From the NCBI GenBank assembly GCA_900543795.1, contig UQSH01000005.1, positions 6,459 to 70,458 on the forward strand: 64,000 bases of DNA, given 5' to 3'. The DNA is from an uncultured Oscillospiraceae bacterium (GTDB taxonomy: Bacteria; Bacillota; Clostridia; Oscillospirales; Acutalibacteraceae). A program made the position numbers and the translations under genes. Position 1 is the first letter of the stretch. Each line of letters opens with the position of its first letter. This document shows, piece after piece, positions 51,484 to 61,149 of the stretch. The notes beneath the pieces are model-generated. The model had not been told where the DNA came from and did not search any database. It saw only the letters and a list, made by a program, of their open reading frames with translations.

Positions 51484-52680
51484 TTAATATTTATATTCTT
51501 CTTTATCCTTTCCTGCGGTATAAAAATTATCTATAACAATTCTGTAACGCTCCAAGGCATTTTTAACGGAATCCTCCCAAGAAATATAAATGTTGCTTTG
51601 AGCATTTATTCCAACCCGAGAAAGCAGGTCTTTGTTTTTAATAATTTTTTCAGTGCAGTCTGCAACGGAAAGCGCATCCTCCTTGCAAAGAAATCCCGTT
51701 TCGCAGTCTGTTATGCCCTCGGAGGCACAGCTTCCGTCAACAAGAAGCGCAGCTGTTGCCGTTGCCGCAGCCTCACGAACAACAAGCCCGTTTGTGTCAA
51801 AAACAGAGGGGAAAACAAGCAGATCCGCCGCCGCATAATAAAGGCGAAGCTCATTTCTGTCAAGTATCTGCCCTGTGAAAATAACATTTGAATCAAGCAT
51901 TTCTCTGCGTGCATATCTCTTAACGGCGTTTTCATCGGGCCCCGTTCCAATCATAAGCATGCGAAAATCAACATTGCGCTCTTTAAGTATTTTGCAGGCG
52001 TCAAGAATGATTTTAATATTTTTGTACCACATCATTCTGCCAACGAAAATAAGGATTGGCACACCGAACGGAATGTTGTGCTTTCTTCTGATTATATCCT
52101 TATCGTCATCTGAAAAATTGCTTATCGGCAGGTCGCAGCCGTTAGGCATAATTATATAGTCGCCCGTGTAGCCAACCCTGCGCAGAGAATCAACCGTTCC
52201 CTTGCTTGTAACCCAAACCTCATCGGCGCTTTTAATGTTGTTTAAAAGAAAGCCGTAAGCCCTGTGTTTAAGCGGATAAAACGGTATTCTTGATTCAAAA
52301 TCGTATTCGTATTTTGTGTGATATGTCAGTATTTGAGGAATTCTTTTTATCCTGTTTACTCTTCTGAAAAAATAGCTTGTTGCTATCGGGCAGTGAGAGT
52401 GAAGAATATCAAAATTCATATTTATAATATCTTCGCTGAATTCTCTCTTGAATGGCCAGCCAACAGGATAGCCCTCTCCGAAGGTGAAAAGGCTTTTGTA
52501 TCTGTATATTTGATATTTATATTTATAATCCTCTTGATTTGGATTTTTCGGAGTAACTATAACCGCTTCGCCCAAGCCGTTGTTGATAATATCGGCATAG
52601 CATTTTGCAACGGTGCTTATTCCGTCTATCGTGGGCGGAAAGGCTTCTGTTCCTATTGCGGTTTTAAGCTTATCGTTCAT
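51484..52680 (-). CDS. Glycosyltransferase family 4
   Basis: A 398-aa GT-B enzyme. The N-terminal acceptor half shows AIGTEAFPPTIDGISTVAK (residues 8-26) and HSHCPIATSYFF; the C-terminal donor half has ILIFVGRMMWYKN, and the GT4 nucleotide-sugar motif around VFPSVFDTNGLVVREAAAT. The pattern resembles lipid-linked glucosyltransferases (diacylglycerol 3-glucosyltransferase type) or exopolysaccharide enzymes, so the acceptor is uncertain. ATG 52680 is preferred to TTG 52683 and follows AAGGA. It stands alone, with a terminator after it. Confidence 0.88.
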   Translation of the reverse strand: MNDKLKTAIGTEAFPPTIDGISTVAKCYADIINNGLGEAVIVTPKNPNQEDYKYKYQIYRYKSLFTFGEGYPVGWPFKREFSEDIINMNFDILHSHCPIATSYFFRRVNRIKRIPQILTYHTKYEYDFESRIPFYPLKHRAYGFLLNNIKSADEVWVTSKGTVDSLRRVGYTGDYIIMPNGCDLPISNFSDDDKDIIRRKHNIPFGVPILIFVGRMMWYKNIKIILDACKILKERNVDFRMLMIGTGPDENAVKRYARREMLDSNVIFTGQILDRNELRLYYAAADLLVFPSVFDTNGLVVREAAATATAALLVDGSCASEGITDCETGFLCKEDALSVADCTEKIIKNKDLLSRVGINAQSNIYISWEDSVKNALERYRIVIDNFYTAGKDKEEYKY

Positions 52681-52775
52681 CAAAACAAGTCCTTATTATT
52701 TTTTTGTTAATATACCACATTTAATAGCCTTTGTAAATCTTATTTAATAAATTAAATAATTTGTTAATAAAAGTG

Positions 52776-52805
52776 TTGATTAAATGCACTGTTTTATTAT
52801 ATAAT
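52776..52805 (+). promoter_or_regulatory. Predicted promoter of the hprK-dnaE run
   Basis: TTGATT (52776-52781), 18 bases, TATAAT (52800-52805), with about 65 bases of AT-rich leader before hprK. Confidence 0.6.
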
Positions 52806-52871
52806 AAATATACCTTTGGAATTATATAGTTATTTTAGTAATTTTTATAAATATTTAAAGGGGGCATAGCC

Positions 52872-53837
52872 TTGTCAGAGCAATATTCCGTTTCTCTTCA
52901 AAAAATTATAGAGGCACACGGGCTTGAAACGGTTTATCTTCCGAAAAGCGCAGAAGAAATCCTAATAACAACTAATGAGGTAAACAGACCGGGAATAGTT
53001 CTTTCGGGATTTACCGATTATTTTGATCCTCTTCGAATCCAAATTTTAGGATGGACAGAGCTTGGATATCTTCAAAATCTTTCGGATGCCGAAAGGGATA
53101 AGGCTATCTGCAATCTGTTAAAGCTTCATCCTGCCGCCGCTGTGCTCACAAGAGGCTTGGAGATTTCCGATAATTTTCTTGCTAAGTTTGAAGAGTATCA
53201 GGTTCCTTTGTTAAGAACAGAGGAGGAAACCTCTCCGTTTCTTGCAAATCTTATTCAGTATTTAAACACAAATCTTGCTCCCCGCATAACTCGACACGGC
53301 GTTTTGTGTGAGGTTTACGGCGAAGGCGTCCTTATAGTAGGAGAAAGCGGAGCGGGAAAATCCGAAACAGCCGTTGAGCTAATTAAAAGAGGCCACCGTC
53401 TTATAGCGGATGACGCAGTTGAAATCAGAAAAACAGATGCTCACACACTAATAGGCTCATCTCCCAATAATATTCGCCATTTCATTGAGCTGCGCGGCAT
53501 AGGTATTATAAACGCACGCAGGCTTTTCGGTATGGGCTCCGTTAAGGATACCGAAAAAATCAATATGGTTATTCAGCTTGAACCATGGGAATCAGGCAAG
53601 GCTTACGACAGATTAGGCCTTGATAATGAATACACAAAAATTCTTGATGTTAAGGTTCCGGTTATAACCGTTCCCGTAAATCCCGGAAGAAACCTTGCGG
53701 TTATTATTGAAACGGCGGCTATGAATAACCGTCAAAAGAAAATGGGCTATAATGCCGCAAGAGAGCTTATGATAGGCCTTGGTATGGACGATTTGGAGCC
53801 GGGCGAAAATGAGCTTGAAATATGGCATAATTCTTAA
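52872..53837 (+). CDS. hprK: HPr kinase/phosphorylase
   Basis: Phosphorylates and dephosphorylates Ser46 of HPr, controlling carbon catabolite repression in Firmicutes. The 321-aa protein has an N-terminal regulatory domain, then the P-loop GESGAGKS (157-164), the family segment with FIELRGIGIINARRLFG, and the C-terminal K3 loop region. Start TTG 52872 follows a strong GGGGG site. It starts a run with glk, murB, rapZ, whiA and dnaE, joining sugar sensing with cell-wall and division genes. Confidence 0.97.
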   Translation: MSEQYSVSLQKIIEAHGLETVYLPKSAEEILITTNEVNRPGIVLSGFTDYFDPLRIQILGWTELGYLQNLSDAERDKAICNLLKLHPAAAVLTRGLEISDNFLAKFEEYQVPLLRTEEETSPFLANLIQYLNTNLAPRITRHGVLCEVYGEGVLIVGESGAGKSETAVELIKRGHRLIADDAVEIRKTDAHTLIGSSPNNIRHFIELRGIGIINARRLFGMGSVKDTEKINMVIQLEPWESGKAYDRLGLDNEYTKILDVKVPVITVPVNPGRNLAVIIETAAMNNRQKKMGYNAARELMIGLGMDDLEPGENELEIWHNS

Positions 53838-53891
53838 TGCCGAAAATCAGTGATTAATTCAAATTTATATATAAAAGCAAAGGAGTAACTT

Positions 53892-54842
53892 ATGTTAAGT
53901 ATAGGTATTGACCTTGGAGGAACAAATATTGTTGCCTCCGTTGTAAATGAAAAGTATGAAATTCTCGGCACGGGCAAGCTTCCCACTGCAACGCCCAGAA
54001 GCGCAGATGAGATTTTTGACGATATCGCACAGGCGTGCAAAAATGCTATGGCAGAGGCAGGCGTTGAATTAAGCGATATTTCATCAGTCGGAATGGGAAC
54101 TCCCGGAACAGTGAACGGCGACGGAGTTATTGAGTTTGCAAATAATCTCGGCTTTAATAATGTTCCTGCAAGAGATATGATTAAGGAAAGGCTCGGCGAT
54201 ATACCCGTTTATGTTGATAATGACGCAAACTGTGCCGCACTCGGCGAGGCTTATGCAGGATGCGGAAACGGCGCAAAGGATTTTGTTGCCGTAACCCTCG
54301 GAACAGGCGTTGGCTCGGGCGTTATTATTGACGGTAAAATCGTTTCGGGCGTTAACTATGCGGGCGGAGAATGCGGCCATATGGTTATTATGGTTGACGG
54401 TGAGGCTTGCTCCTGCGGAAGATACGGCTGTTGGGAGGCTTATGCTTCCGCAACTGCTCTTATTCGCCAAACAAGAGCCGCAATGGAGGCAAATCCGAAT
54501 TCAGTTATGCACGAGCTTGCCAAAAAAGAGGGCAAGGTTAGCGGCAGAACGGCGTTTGACGCTATGAGAATGGGAGATATAGCAGGTATAAATGTTGTTA
54601 ATAACTATATAAAATATGTTGCCTGCGGCCTAATTAATATTGTAAATGCACTTCAACCTGAAATAATCTGCGTAGGCGGCGGTATCTGTAATGAAGGGGA
54701 AACTCTTATGAAGCCTTTGCGCCGTTTCGTTCAGGCAGAAAGATATTCAATTCACAGTAAAATTCAAACTAAAATTCTTAAAGCCGAGCTCGGAAATGAT
54801 GCAGGTGTTATCGGTGCCGCTCTTTTAGGCTCTGTTAAGTAA
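53892..54842 (+). CDS. glk: ROK-family glucokinase
   Basis: Phosphorylates glucose (possibly other hexoses) with ATP. The 316-aa protein has the phosphate-binding IGIDLGGTNIVAS (4-16), GTPGTVNGDG, YVDNDANCAALGEA with the catalytic Asp, GTGVGSGVII, and the ROK zinc motif CSCGRYGCWE. There is no helix-turn-helix, so it is an enzyme rather than a ROK repressor. Placement after hprK fits sugar metabolism. Confidence 0.93.
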   Translation: MLSIGIDLGGTNIVASVVNEKYEILGTGKLPTATPRSADEIFDDIAQACKNAMAEAGVELSDISSVGMGTPGTVNGDGVIEFANNLGFNNVPARDMIKERLGDIPVYVDNDANCAALGEAYAGCGNGAKDFVAVTLGTGVGSGVIIDGKIVSGVNYAGGECGHMVIMVDGEACSCGRYGCWEAYASATALIRQTRAAMEANPNSVMHELAKKEGKVSGRTAFDAMRMGDIAGINVVNNYIKYVACGLINIVNALQPEIICVGGGICNEGETLMKPLRRFVQAERYSIHSKIQTKILKAELGNDAGVIGAALLGSVK

Positions 54843-54852
54843 CGGTGATGTT

Positions 54853-55752
54853 TTGGAACAGTTATTAAAAAAGCTTAATGAATTAAATATAAAGCATATC
54901 GAAAACGAGCCTATGGCAAATCGCACAACATTTAAGGTCGGCGGCAACGCAAGGGTTATGGCTTTTCCGAAAAACGAAGAGGAAATAATTTCCATTATCA
55001 ATTCCTGCAATGAAAATGCAGTGCGCTTTATTGCAGTGGGCAACGGCTCAAATCTTCTTGTTTCAGATAAAGGCATAGATGCCTGCGTAATCTGTCTCGG
55101 AAAGGATTTTTCGCAAATCCGCCTTGTTGATGACGAAACTGTTTTCGCCGAAAGCGGTGCGTCTTTAATGAAGCTTTGCCGCTTTGCTCTTGAAAACGGT
55201 CTTTCAGGACTTGAATTTGCATACGGTATTCCCGGCTCCTGCGGCGGTGCGGCATTTATGAATGCGGGCGCTTACGGCGGAGAAATGAAGGACGCTCTTG
55301 AAAAATGCACTCATATAACCAAAAACGGAGAAAGGGGAGAGCTTTCGGGAGAAGCGCTTAAGCTTTCGTATCGAAAATCCGCCTATTCTTCAAACGGCTC
55401 GGTTATAACAGGATTGTATTTAAAGCTTAAAAAGGGCAATAAAGAAGAAATAAAAGCAAAAATGGAGGAGCTTATTCAGCGCAGGCGTGATAAGCAGCCG
55501 CTTGAATATCCAAGTGCAGGCTCAACCTTTAAAAGACCTCCCGGTTATTTTGCGGGTGCACTGATTGAGGAGTGCGGACTTAAAGGAAAAACTGTCGGCG
55601 GAGCGCAGGTCAGCGAAAAGCACGCAGGCTTTGTTATCAATAAAGGCTCGGCAACCTGCGATGATATTTTAAAGCTCTGCAAAATTTGCAGTGATGAGGT
55701 ATATAAGCAAAAGGGCGTAAGGCTCGAAATGGAGATAAGGGTAACGGAATAA
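54853..55752 (+). CDS. murB: UDP-N-acetylenolpyruvoylglucosamine reductase
   Basis: FAD enzyme that reduces UDP-GlcNAc-enolpyruvate to UDP-MurNAc. The 299-aa protein has RTTFKVGGNARVM (24-36) and GNGSNLLVSDKG in the FAD domain, GIPGSCGGAAFMNAGAYGGE, and the active-site SAGSTFKRPPG; the short C-terminal layout is the type II form. Start TTG 54853 follows GGTGATG. It overlaps rapZ by one base. Confidence 0.97.
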   Translation: MEQLLKKLNELNIKHIENEPMANRTTFKVGGNARVMAFPKNEEEIISIINSCNENAVRFIAVGNGSNLLVSDKGIDACVICLGKDFSQIRLVDDETVFAESGASLMKLCRFALENGLSGLEFAYGIPGSCGGAAFMNAGAYGGEMKDALEKCTHITKNGERGELSGEALKLSYRKSAYSSNGSVITGLYLKLKKGNKEEIKAKMEELIQRRRDKQPLEYPSAGSTFKRPPGYFAGALIEECGLKGKTVGGAQVSEKHAGFVINKGSATCDDILKLCKICSDEVYKQKGVRLEMEIRVTE

Positions 55753-56624
55753 TGATTAGAGAACAAAAGGAATTAGTAATTATAACAGGACTTTCAGGTG
55801 CAGGAAAATCAACTGCAATCGGCTTTATGGAGGATATAGGCTATTATTGCATAGATAATATGCCTCCCGTTTTGATTTCAACCTTTCTTGATATTCTTTC
55901 AAAGCATCAGGATTACAGTAGGATTGCAATTGTTGTTGATATTCGCTCAACCGAAAAGTTTGATGAAATAATTAAATGTCTTAACGAGGCAGAGCGATAT
56001 GATTATGATGTTAAGGTTGTTTATCTTGACATAAAAACCCATATTGCGCTTAAAAGATATAAATTAACAAGAAGAAAGCATCCGTTTGCCGATAGGTTTA
56101 ACGGCGATATTGAAGCTTCGCTTGAATATGAAAAGAAAATTATGCTTCCTTTGCGTTCAAGAGCGGATTTTATTATCGACAGCTCTGATTTAACCGCTAA
56201 TCAACTAAGAACAAGATTAACTCAAATTCTTGTCGGCGACGATAAGGATATTATGAATATCCATGTTGAATCCTTCGGATTTAAGCACGGTATTCCCAAC
56301 GAGGCTGATTTTGTTATTGATGTTAGATGCTTGCCTAATCCATATTGGGTAGAAAATTTAAGAACAAAAACAGGTCTTGACCAAGAGGTTCGGGATTATG
56401 TTTTCTCCTTCCCCGAGTCAAAAAAGCTTCTTGAAAAGCTGATTGATATGCTTGATTTTCTTAATCCGCTTTACATAAAAGAGGGCAAAAGTCAAATCGT
56501 TTTTGCAATCGGCTGCACGGGCGGAAATCATCGCTCCGTTGCAATTGCAGAGGCGCTTAAAGAGCATTTTGAAAACAAATGGGATAATGTTTCGGTAAAT
56601 CATCGTGATATAAACAGGAGCTAA
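55752..56624 (+). CDS. rapZ: RNase adapter / nucleotide-binding protein RapZ (YvcJ)
   Basis: A 290-aa P-loop protein with ITGLSGAGKSTA (11-22), YCIDNMPP, and the C-terminal CTGGNHRSV motif. In E. coli RapZ guides RNase E to the GlmZ small RNA; in B. subtilis YvcJ binds and hydrolyses nucleotides and affects competence. In Firmicutes it usually sits in rapZ-yvcK-whiA; here whiA follows directly with an 11-base gap and yvcK is absent. Confidence 0.95.
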   Translation: MIREQKELVIITGLSGAGKSTAIGFMEDIGYYCIDNMPPVLISTFLDILSKHQDYSRIAIVVDIRSTEKFDEIIKCLNEAERYDYDVKVVYLDIKTHIALKRYKLTRRKHPFADRFNGDIEASLEYEKKIMLPLRSRADFIIDSSDLTANQLRTRLTQILVGDDKDIMNIHVESFGFKHGIPNEADFVIDVRCLPNPYWVENLRTKTGLDQEVRDYVFSFPESKKLLEKLIDMLDFLNPLYIKEGKSQIVFAIGCTGGNHRSVAIAEALKEHFENKWDNVSVNHRDINRS

Positions 56625-56635
56625 GGGTAAAACAA

Positions 56636-57526
56636 ATGTCTTTTTCAATGCAGGTTAAAAACGAGCTCGTTAAAAAGGAATATGAAAAAGGCTGTTGCAA
56701 AAGGTCTTTGTTTTACGGAATGTGTATCTTCGGAAAAAGCTTTTCAAGGTCAAGCGTGTCTCTTCAATCCGAAAATGAAGAGGTTGCCCTGCTTTATAAA
56801 AGCCTTTCAAAATCGCTTTTTAATATAGAATGTGAAATAAAAAAATCGCCGCACGGAAGAAATTACACCGTCTTTGTTCCCAATAAAACAGATTGTGTTA
56901 AGCTTCTTAAATATTTCGGGCACGACGGTATAGGAAGTATAAGAATAAATCATAATAATTTTGACTGCGAGGAATGTGTTAATGCCTTCACGGCAGGCGC
57001 ATTCCTTTCCTGCGGAACTCTTTCGGATCCCAAAAAGGATTATCATCTTGAATTTACGGTGCCGTATCTTAACCTTTCTAAAAGCCTTTTTACGCTTCTT
57101 GACGAAATGGAGCTTAACCCGAAATATACAAACAGAAAGGGATATAATGTTGTTTATTTCAAGGAAAGCGAAGCAATAGAAAGCTGCCTTTATATTATGG
57201 GCGCCTCCTCCGCTATGTTTGAAATGATGAACATTAAAATAGTTAAGGATTTCAGAAATAAGGCAAACAGGCAGGCAAACTGCGAAACGGCTAATATTAA
57301 TAAAATGGTTAATGCCGTTGCGGTTCAGCTTAAAGCAATTGAAAAAATTTGGAGCAAAAAGGGCACGGAATATCTGCCTCAGTCGCTTCAGCAGGTTGCT
57401 CGGTTAAGATATGATAATCCCGATTTAAGCCTTTCGGAGCTCGCTTTGCTATGCGATCCGCCTATGAGCAGAAGCGGGATAAACCACAGATTAAAAAGAA
57501 TTGTTGATATTTCAAATGATTTGTAA
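56636..57526 (+). CDS. whiA: DNA-binding protein WhiA
   Basis: Conserved Gram-positive regulator. It has an N-terminal LAGLIDADG-homing-endonuclease-like fold without nuclease residues and a C-terminal helix-turn-helix. Visible: SFSMQVKNELVKKE at the start, AFTAGAFLSCGTLSDPKKDYHLEF in the first domain (positions about 118-141), and LSELALLCDPPMSRSGINHR in the HTH. In B. subtilis it affects cell division and chromosome segregation; in Streptomyces sporulation. It is 14 bases before dnaE. Confidence 0.96.
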   Translation: MSFSMQVKNELVKKEYEKGCCKRSLFYGMCIFGKSFSRSSVSLQSENEEVALLYKSLSKSLFNIECEIKKSPHGRNYTVFVPNKTDCVKLLKYFGHDGIGSIRINHNNFDCEECVNAFTAGAFLSCGTLSDPKKDYHLEFTVPYLNLSKSLFTLLDEMELNPKYTNRKGYNVVYFKESEAIESCLYIMGASSAMFEMMNIKIVKDFRNKANRQANCETANINKMVNAVAVQLKAIEKIWSKKGTEYLPQSLQQVARLRYDNPDLSLSELALLCDPPMSRSGINHRLKRIVDISNDL

Positions 57527-57540
57527 AAGGAATTAATAAT

Positions 57541-60500
57541 ATGTTTACTCATTTGCATCTGCATACGGAATTTTCTCTGCTTGACGGCGCCTGCCGTATC
57601 AAGCAGCTTGTTTTGCGTGCAAAGGAGCTTGGTATGCAGTCTCTTGCTATTACCGATCACGGTAATATGTACGGGGCTGTTGATTTTTATAAAGCGTGTA
57701 AAGCCGAGGGCATAAAGCCGATTATCGGTTGCGAGGTTTATGTTGCTCCTCGCACAAGATTTGATAGGGAAAAGGTGCTCGATAAGGAGTATAATCATCT
57801 TATCCTGCTTTGTAAAAACGAACAGGGCTATAAAAATTTAATAAAGCTTGTTTCTCTTTCCTTTACGGAGGGCTATTATTATAAGCCGAGAATAGACAGG
57901 GATATTCTTGAAAAATACCACGAGGGACTTATATGCCTGTCTGCCTGTCTTGCAGGAGAAATTCCTCAAAGGCTGTTAAGTATGGATTATGAATCCGCGA
58001 AGGAAAATGCACTTTGGTATAATTCCGTTTTCGGAAACGGAAATTATTATCTTGAGGTTCAGGATCACGGTCTGCCCGAGCAGAAAACAGTTAAGGAGGG
58101 CTTAAAGCGTCTTTCAAAGGAAACAGGTATTCCGCTTGTTGCAACAAATGATGTTCATTATATCGAGCAGGAGGACAGTAAGGTTCAGCAGGTGCTCATC
58201 TGCATTGCAACAAACCATATTATCGGCGAGGATACAGGGCTTGAATTTCATTCAAACGAGTTCTATCTGAAATCCGAGGAAGAGATGAAGTCTCTTTTTT
58301 CCGATATTCCTAATGCAGTTGAAAACACAGCAGCTATTGCCGAAAAATGCTCGTTTGATTTTGAGTTCGGCAACACAAAGCTTCCTTATTTTGAAATTGA
58401 GGGCTCGATGAGCCATTTTGATTATTTTAGAGATAAGTGCTTTAAAGGCTTATACGAAAGATATGATAATCCGCCCGAGGAATATATAAATCGGCTTGAA
58501 TATGAGCTTTCAACGGTAGAGAAGATGGGCTACACCGATTATTATCTTATCGTTGCGGATTTCGTTTCGTTCGCAAAAGAAAAGGGCATTCCCGTCGGCC
58601 CGGGCAGAGGCTCCGGTGCAGGCTCCATTGCCGCCTATTGCATAGGGATAACAGATGTTGATCCTATGAAATATAATCTTCTTTTTGAAAGATTTTTAAA
58701 TCCCGAAAGAGTTTCTATGCCCGATTTTGATATAGATTTCTGCTATGAGCGCAGGCAGGAGGTTATTGATTATGTTACTGAAAAATACGGCGCAGACCAT
58801 GTTGCCCAAATCGTAACCTTCGGAACACTCCAAACAAGAGCCGCTATCCGAGATGTCGGCAGGGCAATGGGAATGCCGTATGCTTCGGTGGATGCCGTTG
58901 CAAAGCTTGTGCCGAATGATTTTAAAATAACTATTGATGAGGCGGTTAAAAAGTCAAAGGAGTTAGGCTTGCTGATGGAGGAAAATCCGCAGGTCAACGA
59001 GCTTATAAATACCGCAAGAAAGGTTGAGGGGATGCCCAGAAACACCTCAACTCACGCCGCAGGTGTTGTTATAACCCGAGATCCCGTTTGCGATTATGTT
59101 CCGCTTGCAACCAATGACGGACTTGTTGTAACGCAGTATATAATGACAACCCTTGAAGAGCTCGGTTTGCTTAAAATGGATTTCCTTGGATTGAGAACCT
59201 TAACCGTTATAAGCGACGCTTCAAGAAATGCAGGAATAGATATTGAAAAAATATCTATCGAAGACCCCGAGGTTTATAAGCTTTTCGCAAGGGGGCAAAC
59301 CGAGGGAGTTTTTCAGTTTGAATCAAGCGGTATGAAGCAAATGCTTATGAATTTGAAGCCAACAAGGCTTGAGCATCTTATTGCCGCTAATTCGCTTTAC
59401 CGCCCCGGTCCTGCAAAGCAGATAGACACCTTTGTTGAAAATTCTCATCACCCTGAAAAAATACATTATGACACACCGCTTTTAAAGCCTATTCTTGAAG
59501 ATACCTTCGGCTGTATAGTTTATCAGGAGCAGGTTATGCAGATTTTCCGTGCCCTTGCAGGATATTCTTACGGCAGAGCCGATGTTGTTCGCCGTGCGAT
59601 GAGCAAAAAGAAAAAGGATGTTCTTGAAGCGGAGCGCATAACCTTTATAAACGGTTGCGCAAAAAATAATATAAGCAAGGAAACAGCAACGGGAATATTT
59701 GATAAAATTTCCGAATTTGCAAAATATGCCTTTAATAAATCTCACGCCGCCTGCTATGCTCTTGTGGCATACAGAACGGCTTATCTTAAAAGATATTATC
59801 CGGCGCAGTTTATGGCGGCACTTTTAACCTCTGTTCTTGATTCGTCAAATAAGGTTGCACGCTATATTGCAGAAAGCAAACGCCTCGGATTAAAGCTTGC
59901 CGTTCCCGATGTGAACACCTCTATGAAGGGCTTTTCCGCAAATGGAAATATGATAAATTATGGCTTGCTCGGTATAAAAAACTTAGGCTCCGAATTTATA
60001 AACGATATAATCAAAGAGCGAGAAAACGGAGCATATAAGGATTTATTCGATTTTTGTTCAAGGCTTCAAACAAGCCATTTTAACAGGCGTGCCGTTGAAA
60101 GCCTCATAAGAAGCGGAGCACTTGATTCTCTCGGTGCAAACAGGCGCCAAATGCTTCAAGCCCTGCCTGCGCTCGTCAGCAATCTTGAAGAGCACAGAAG
60201 AAAAACAATGTACGGTCAGGTGGGCTTTTTTGAGCTCGGCGCAGACGATTCGTTCGGCATTGAATTTGAGCTTCCGCAGGTTGATGAGTTTCCAAAGGCA
60301 GAGCTTCTCAAAATGGAAAAAGAAATGACGGGGCTTTATCTTTCGGGCCATCCGCTTGATAGGTATTCAAGCCTTATTGAAAGCCTCGGCTATGCTCAAA
60401 CCGCCGATTTGCTTGAAGCAGGCAAAAGCGAGCTTGCAGAATATAAGGACGGAGATTTTGTAACCGTTTGCGGAATTATAACCCATATAACCGTTAAGCA

Positions 60501-61032
60501 AACACGAAACGGTCAGAATATGGCGTTTGTAACAATTGAGGATATGCTCGGTTCAATTGAAATTATCGTTTTTCCAAAGGTTCTTCAAGCCTGTAATCAG
60601 TATATCGTTTCGGGCGGAGTAATAACGGTTATCGGCTCACTTTCGGTTGAAGAAGAAAAGGAGCCAAAGGTTCTTGCAAATGTAATTGAGGGTGCTCCGA
60701 ATAGTAGCAGCAAGCCCGTTGTGAAGCACTCAAAAAATCAAGCACCTGTCAGCTATTATGATAAAAATAAAAAGGAAGCGGAAATTCACAAAAGCGCAAA
60801 AAGCAAAAAGTGCGGTCTTTATTTAAGGTTTAATTGTGCATCTGATAAAAATATTAATAAAGCAAAAATAATAACCTCTATTTTTGAAGGCGATTTACCC
60901 CTTTATTTCTATTATCTTGATGAAAAAAGATATGAGAAAATGAAAAGCGAGGATTTCGTATCGGTAAATAAAACCATGCTTGATGAGCTCAAAAGGCTTC
61001 TCGGAAACGAAAATGTTGCGCTTATTGATTGA
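57541..61032 (+). CDS. dnaE: DNA polymerase III alpha subunit DnaE
   Basis: Second C-family polymerase, which in Firmicutes extends primers before handing over to PolC. The 1163-aa protein has the PHP domain (HLHLHTEFS at 4-12, AITDHGN, SACLAGE, NDVHY), polymerase core with DFDIDF (D397, D399 catalytic), an HhH region, and an OB fold around 975-1040. PHP metal ligands look intact, so PHP-based proofreading is possible. It is the last gene of the hprK run. Confidence 0.97.
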   Translation: MFTHLHLHTEFSLLDGACRIKQLVLRAKELGMQSLAITDHGNMYGAVDFYKACKAEGIKPIIGCEVYVAPRTRFDREKVLDKEYNHLILLCKNEQGYKNLIKLVSLSFTEGYYYKPRIDRDILEKYHEGLICLSACLAGEIPQRLLSMDYESAKENALWYNSVFGNGNYYLEVQDHGLPEQKTVKEGLKRLSKETGIPLVATNDVHYIEQEDSKVQQVLICIATNHIIGEDTGLEFHSNEFYLKSEEEMKSLFSDIPNAVENTAAIAEKCSFDFEFGNTKLPYFEIEGSMSHFDYFRDKCFKGLYERYDNPPEEYINRLEYELSTVEKMGYTDYYLIVADFVSFAKEKGIPVGPGRGSGAGSIAAYCIGITDVDPMKYNLLFERFLNPERVSMPDFDIDFCYERRQEVIDYVTEKYGADHVAQIVTFGTLQTRAAIRDVGRAMGMPYASVDAVAKLVPNDFKITIDEAVKKSKELGLLMEENPQVNELINTARKVEGMPRNTSTHAAGVVITRDPVCDYVPLATNDGLVVTQYIMTTLEELGLLKMDFLGLRTLTVISDASRNAGIDIEKISIEDPEVYKLFARGQTEGVFQFESSGMKQMLMNLKPTRLEHLIAANSLYRPGPAKQIDTFVENSHHPEKIHYDTPLLKPILEDTFGCIVYQEQVMQIFRALAGYSYGRADVVRRAMSKKKKDVLEAERITFINGCAKNNISKETATGIFDKISEFAKYAFNKSHAACYALVAYRTAYLKRYYPAQFMAALLTSVLDSSNKVARYIAESKRLGLKLAVPDVNTSMKGFSANGNMINYGLLGIKNLGSEFINDIIKERENGAYKDLFDFCSRLQTSHFNRRAVESLIRSGALDSLGANRRQMLQALPALVSNLEEHRRKTMYGQVGFFELGADDSFGIEFELPQVDEFPKAELLKMEKEMTGLYLSGHPLDRYSSLIESLGYAQTADLLEAGKSELAEYKDGDFVTVCGIITHITVKQTRNGQNMAFVTIEDMLGSIEIIVFPKVLQACNQYIVSGGVITVIGSLSVEEEKEPKVLANVIEGAPNSSSKPVVKHSKNQAPVSYYDKNKKEAEIHKSAKSKKCGLYLRFNCASDKNINKAKIITSIFEGDLPLYFYYLDEKRYEKMKSEDFVSVNKTMLDELKRLLGNENVALID

Positions 61033-61047
61033 AAAACCGTATATATC

Positions 61048-61076
61048 TTGACTTTTGTGCCGTTTTTGAGTAAAAT
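61048..61076 (+). promoter_or_regulatory. Predicted pfkA promoter
   Basis: TTGACT (61048-61053), 17 bases, TAAAAT (61071-61076), with a 70-base leader and ribosome site GAGGAGG before ATG 61150. No riboswitch-like fold was seen in the leader. Confidence 0.72.
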
Positions 61077-61149
61077 ATCTTATTAGTGTTTGGAAAACAT
61101 TTACGAAATTAGATAATTTTATTCACTGTTATGTGAGGAGGATTTTATT

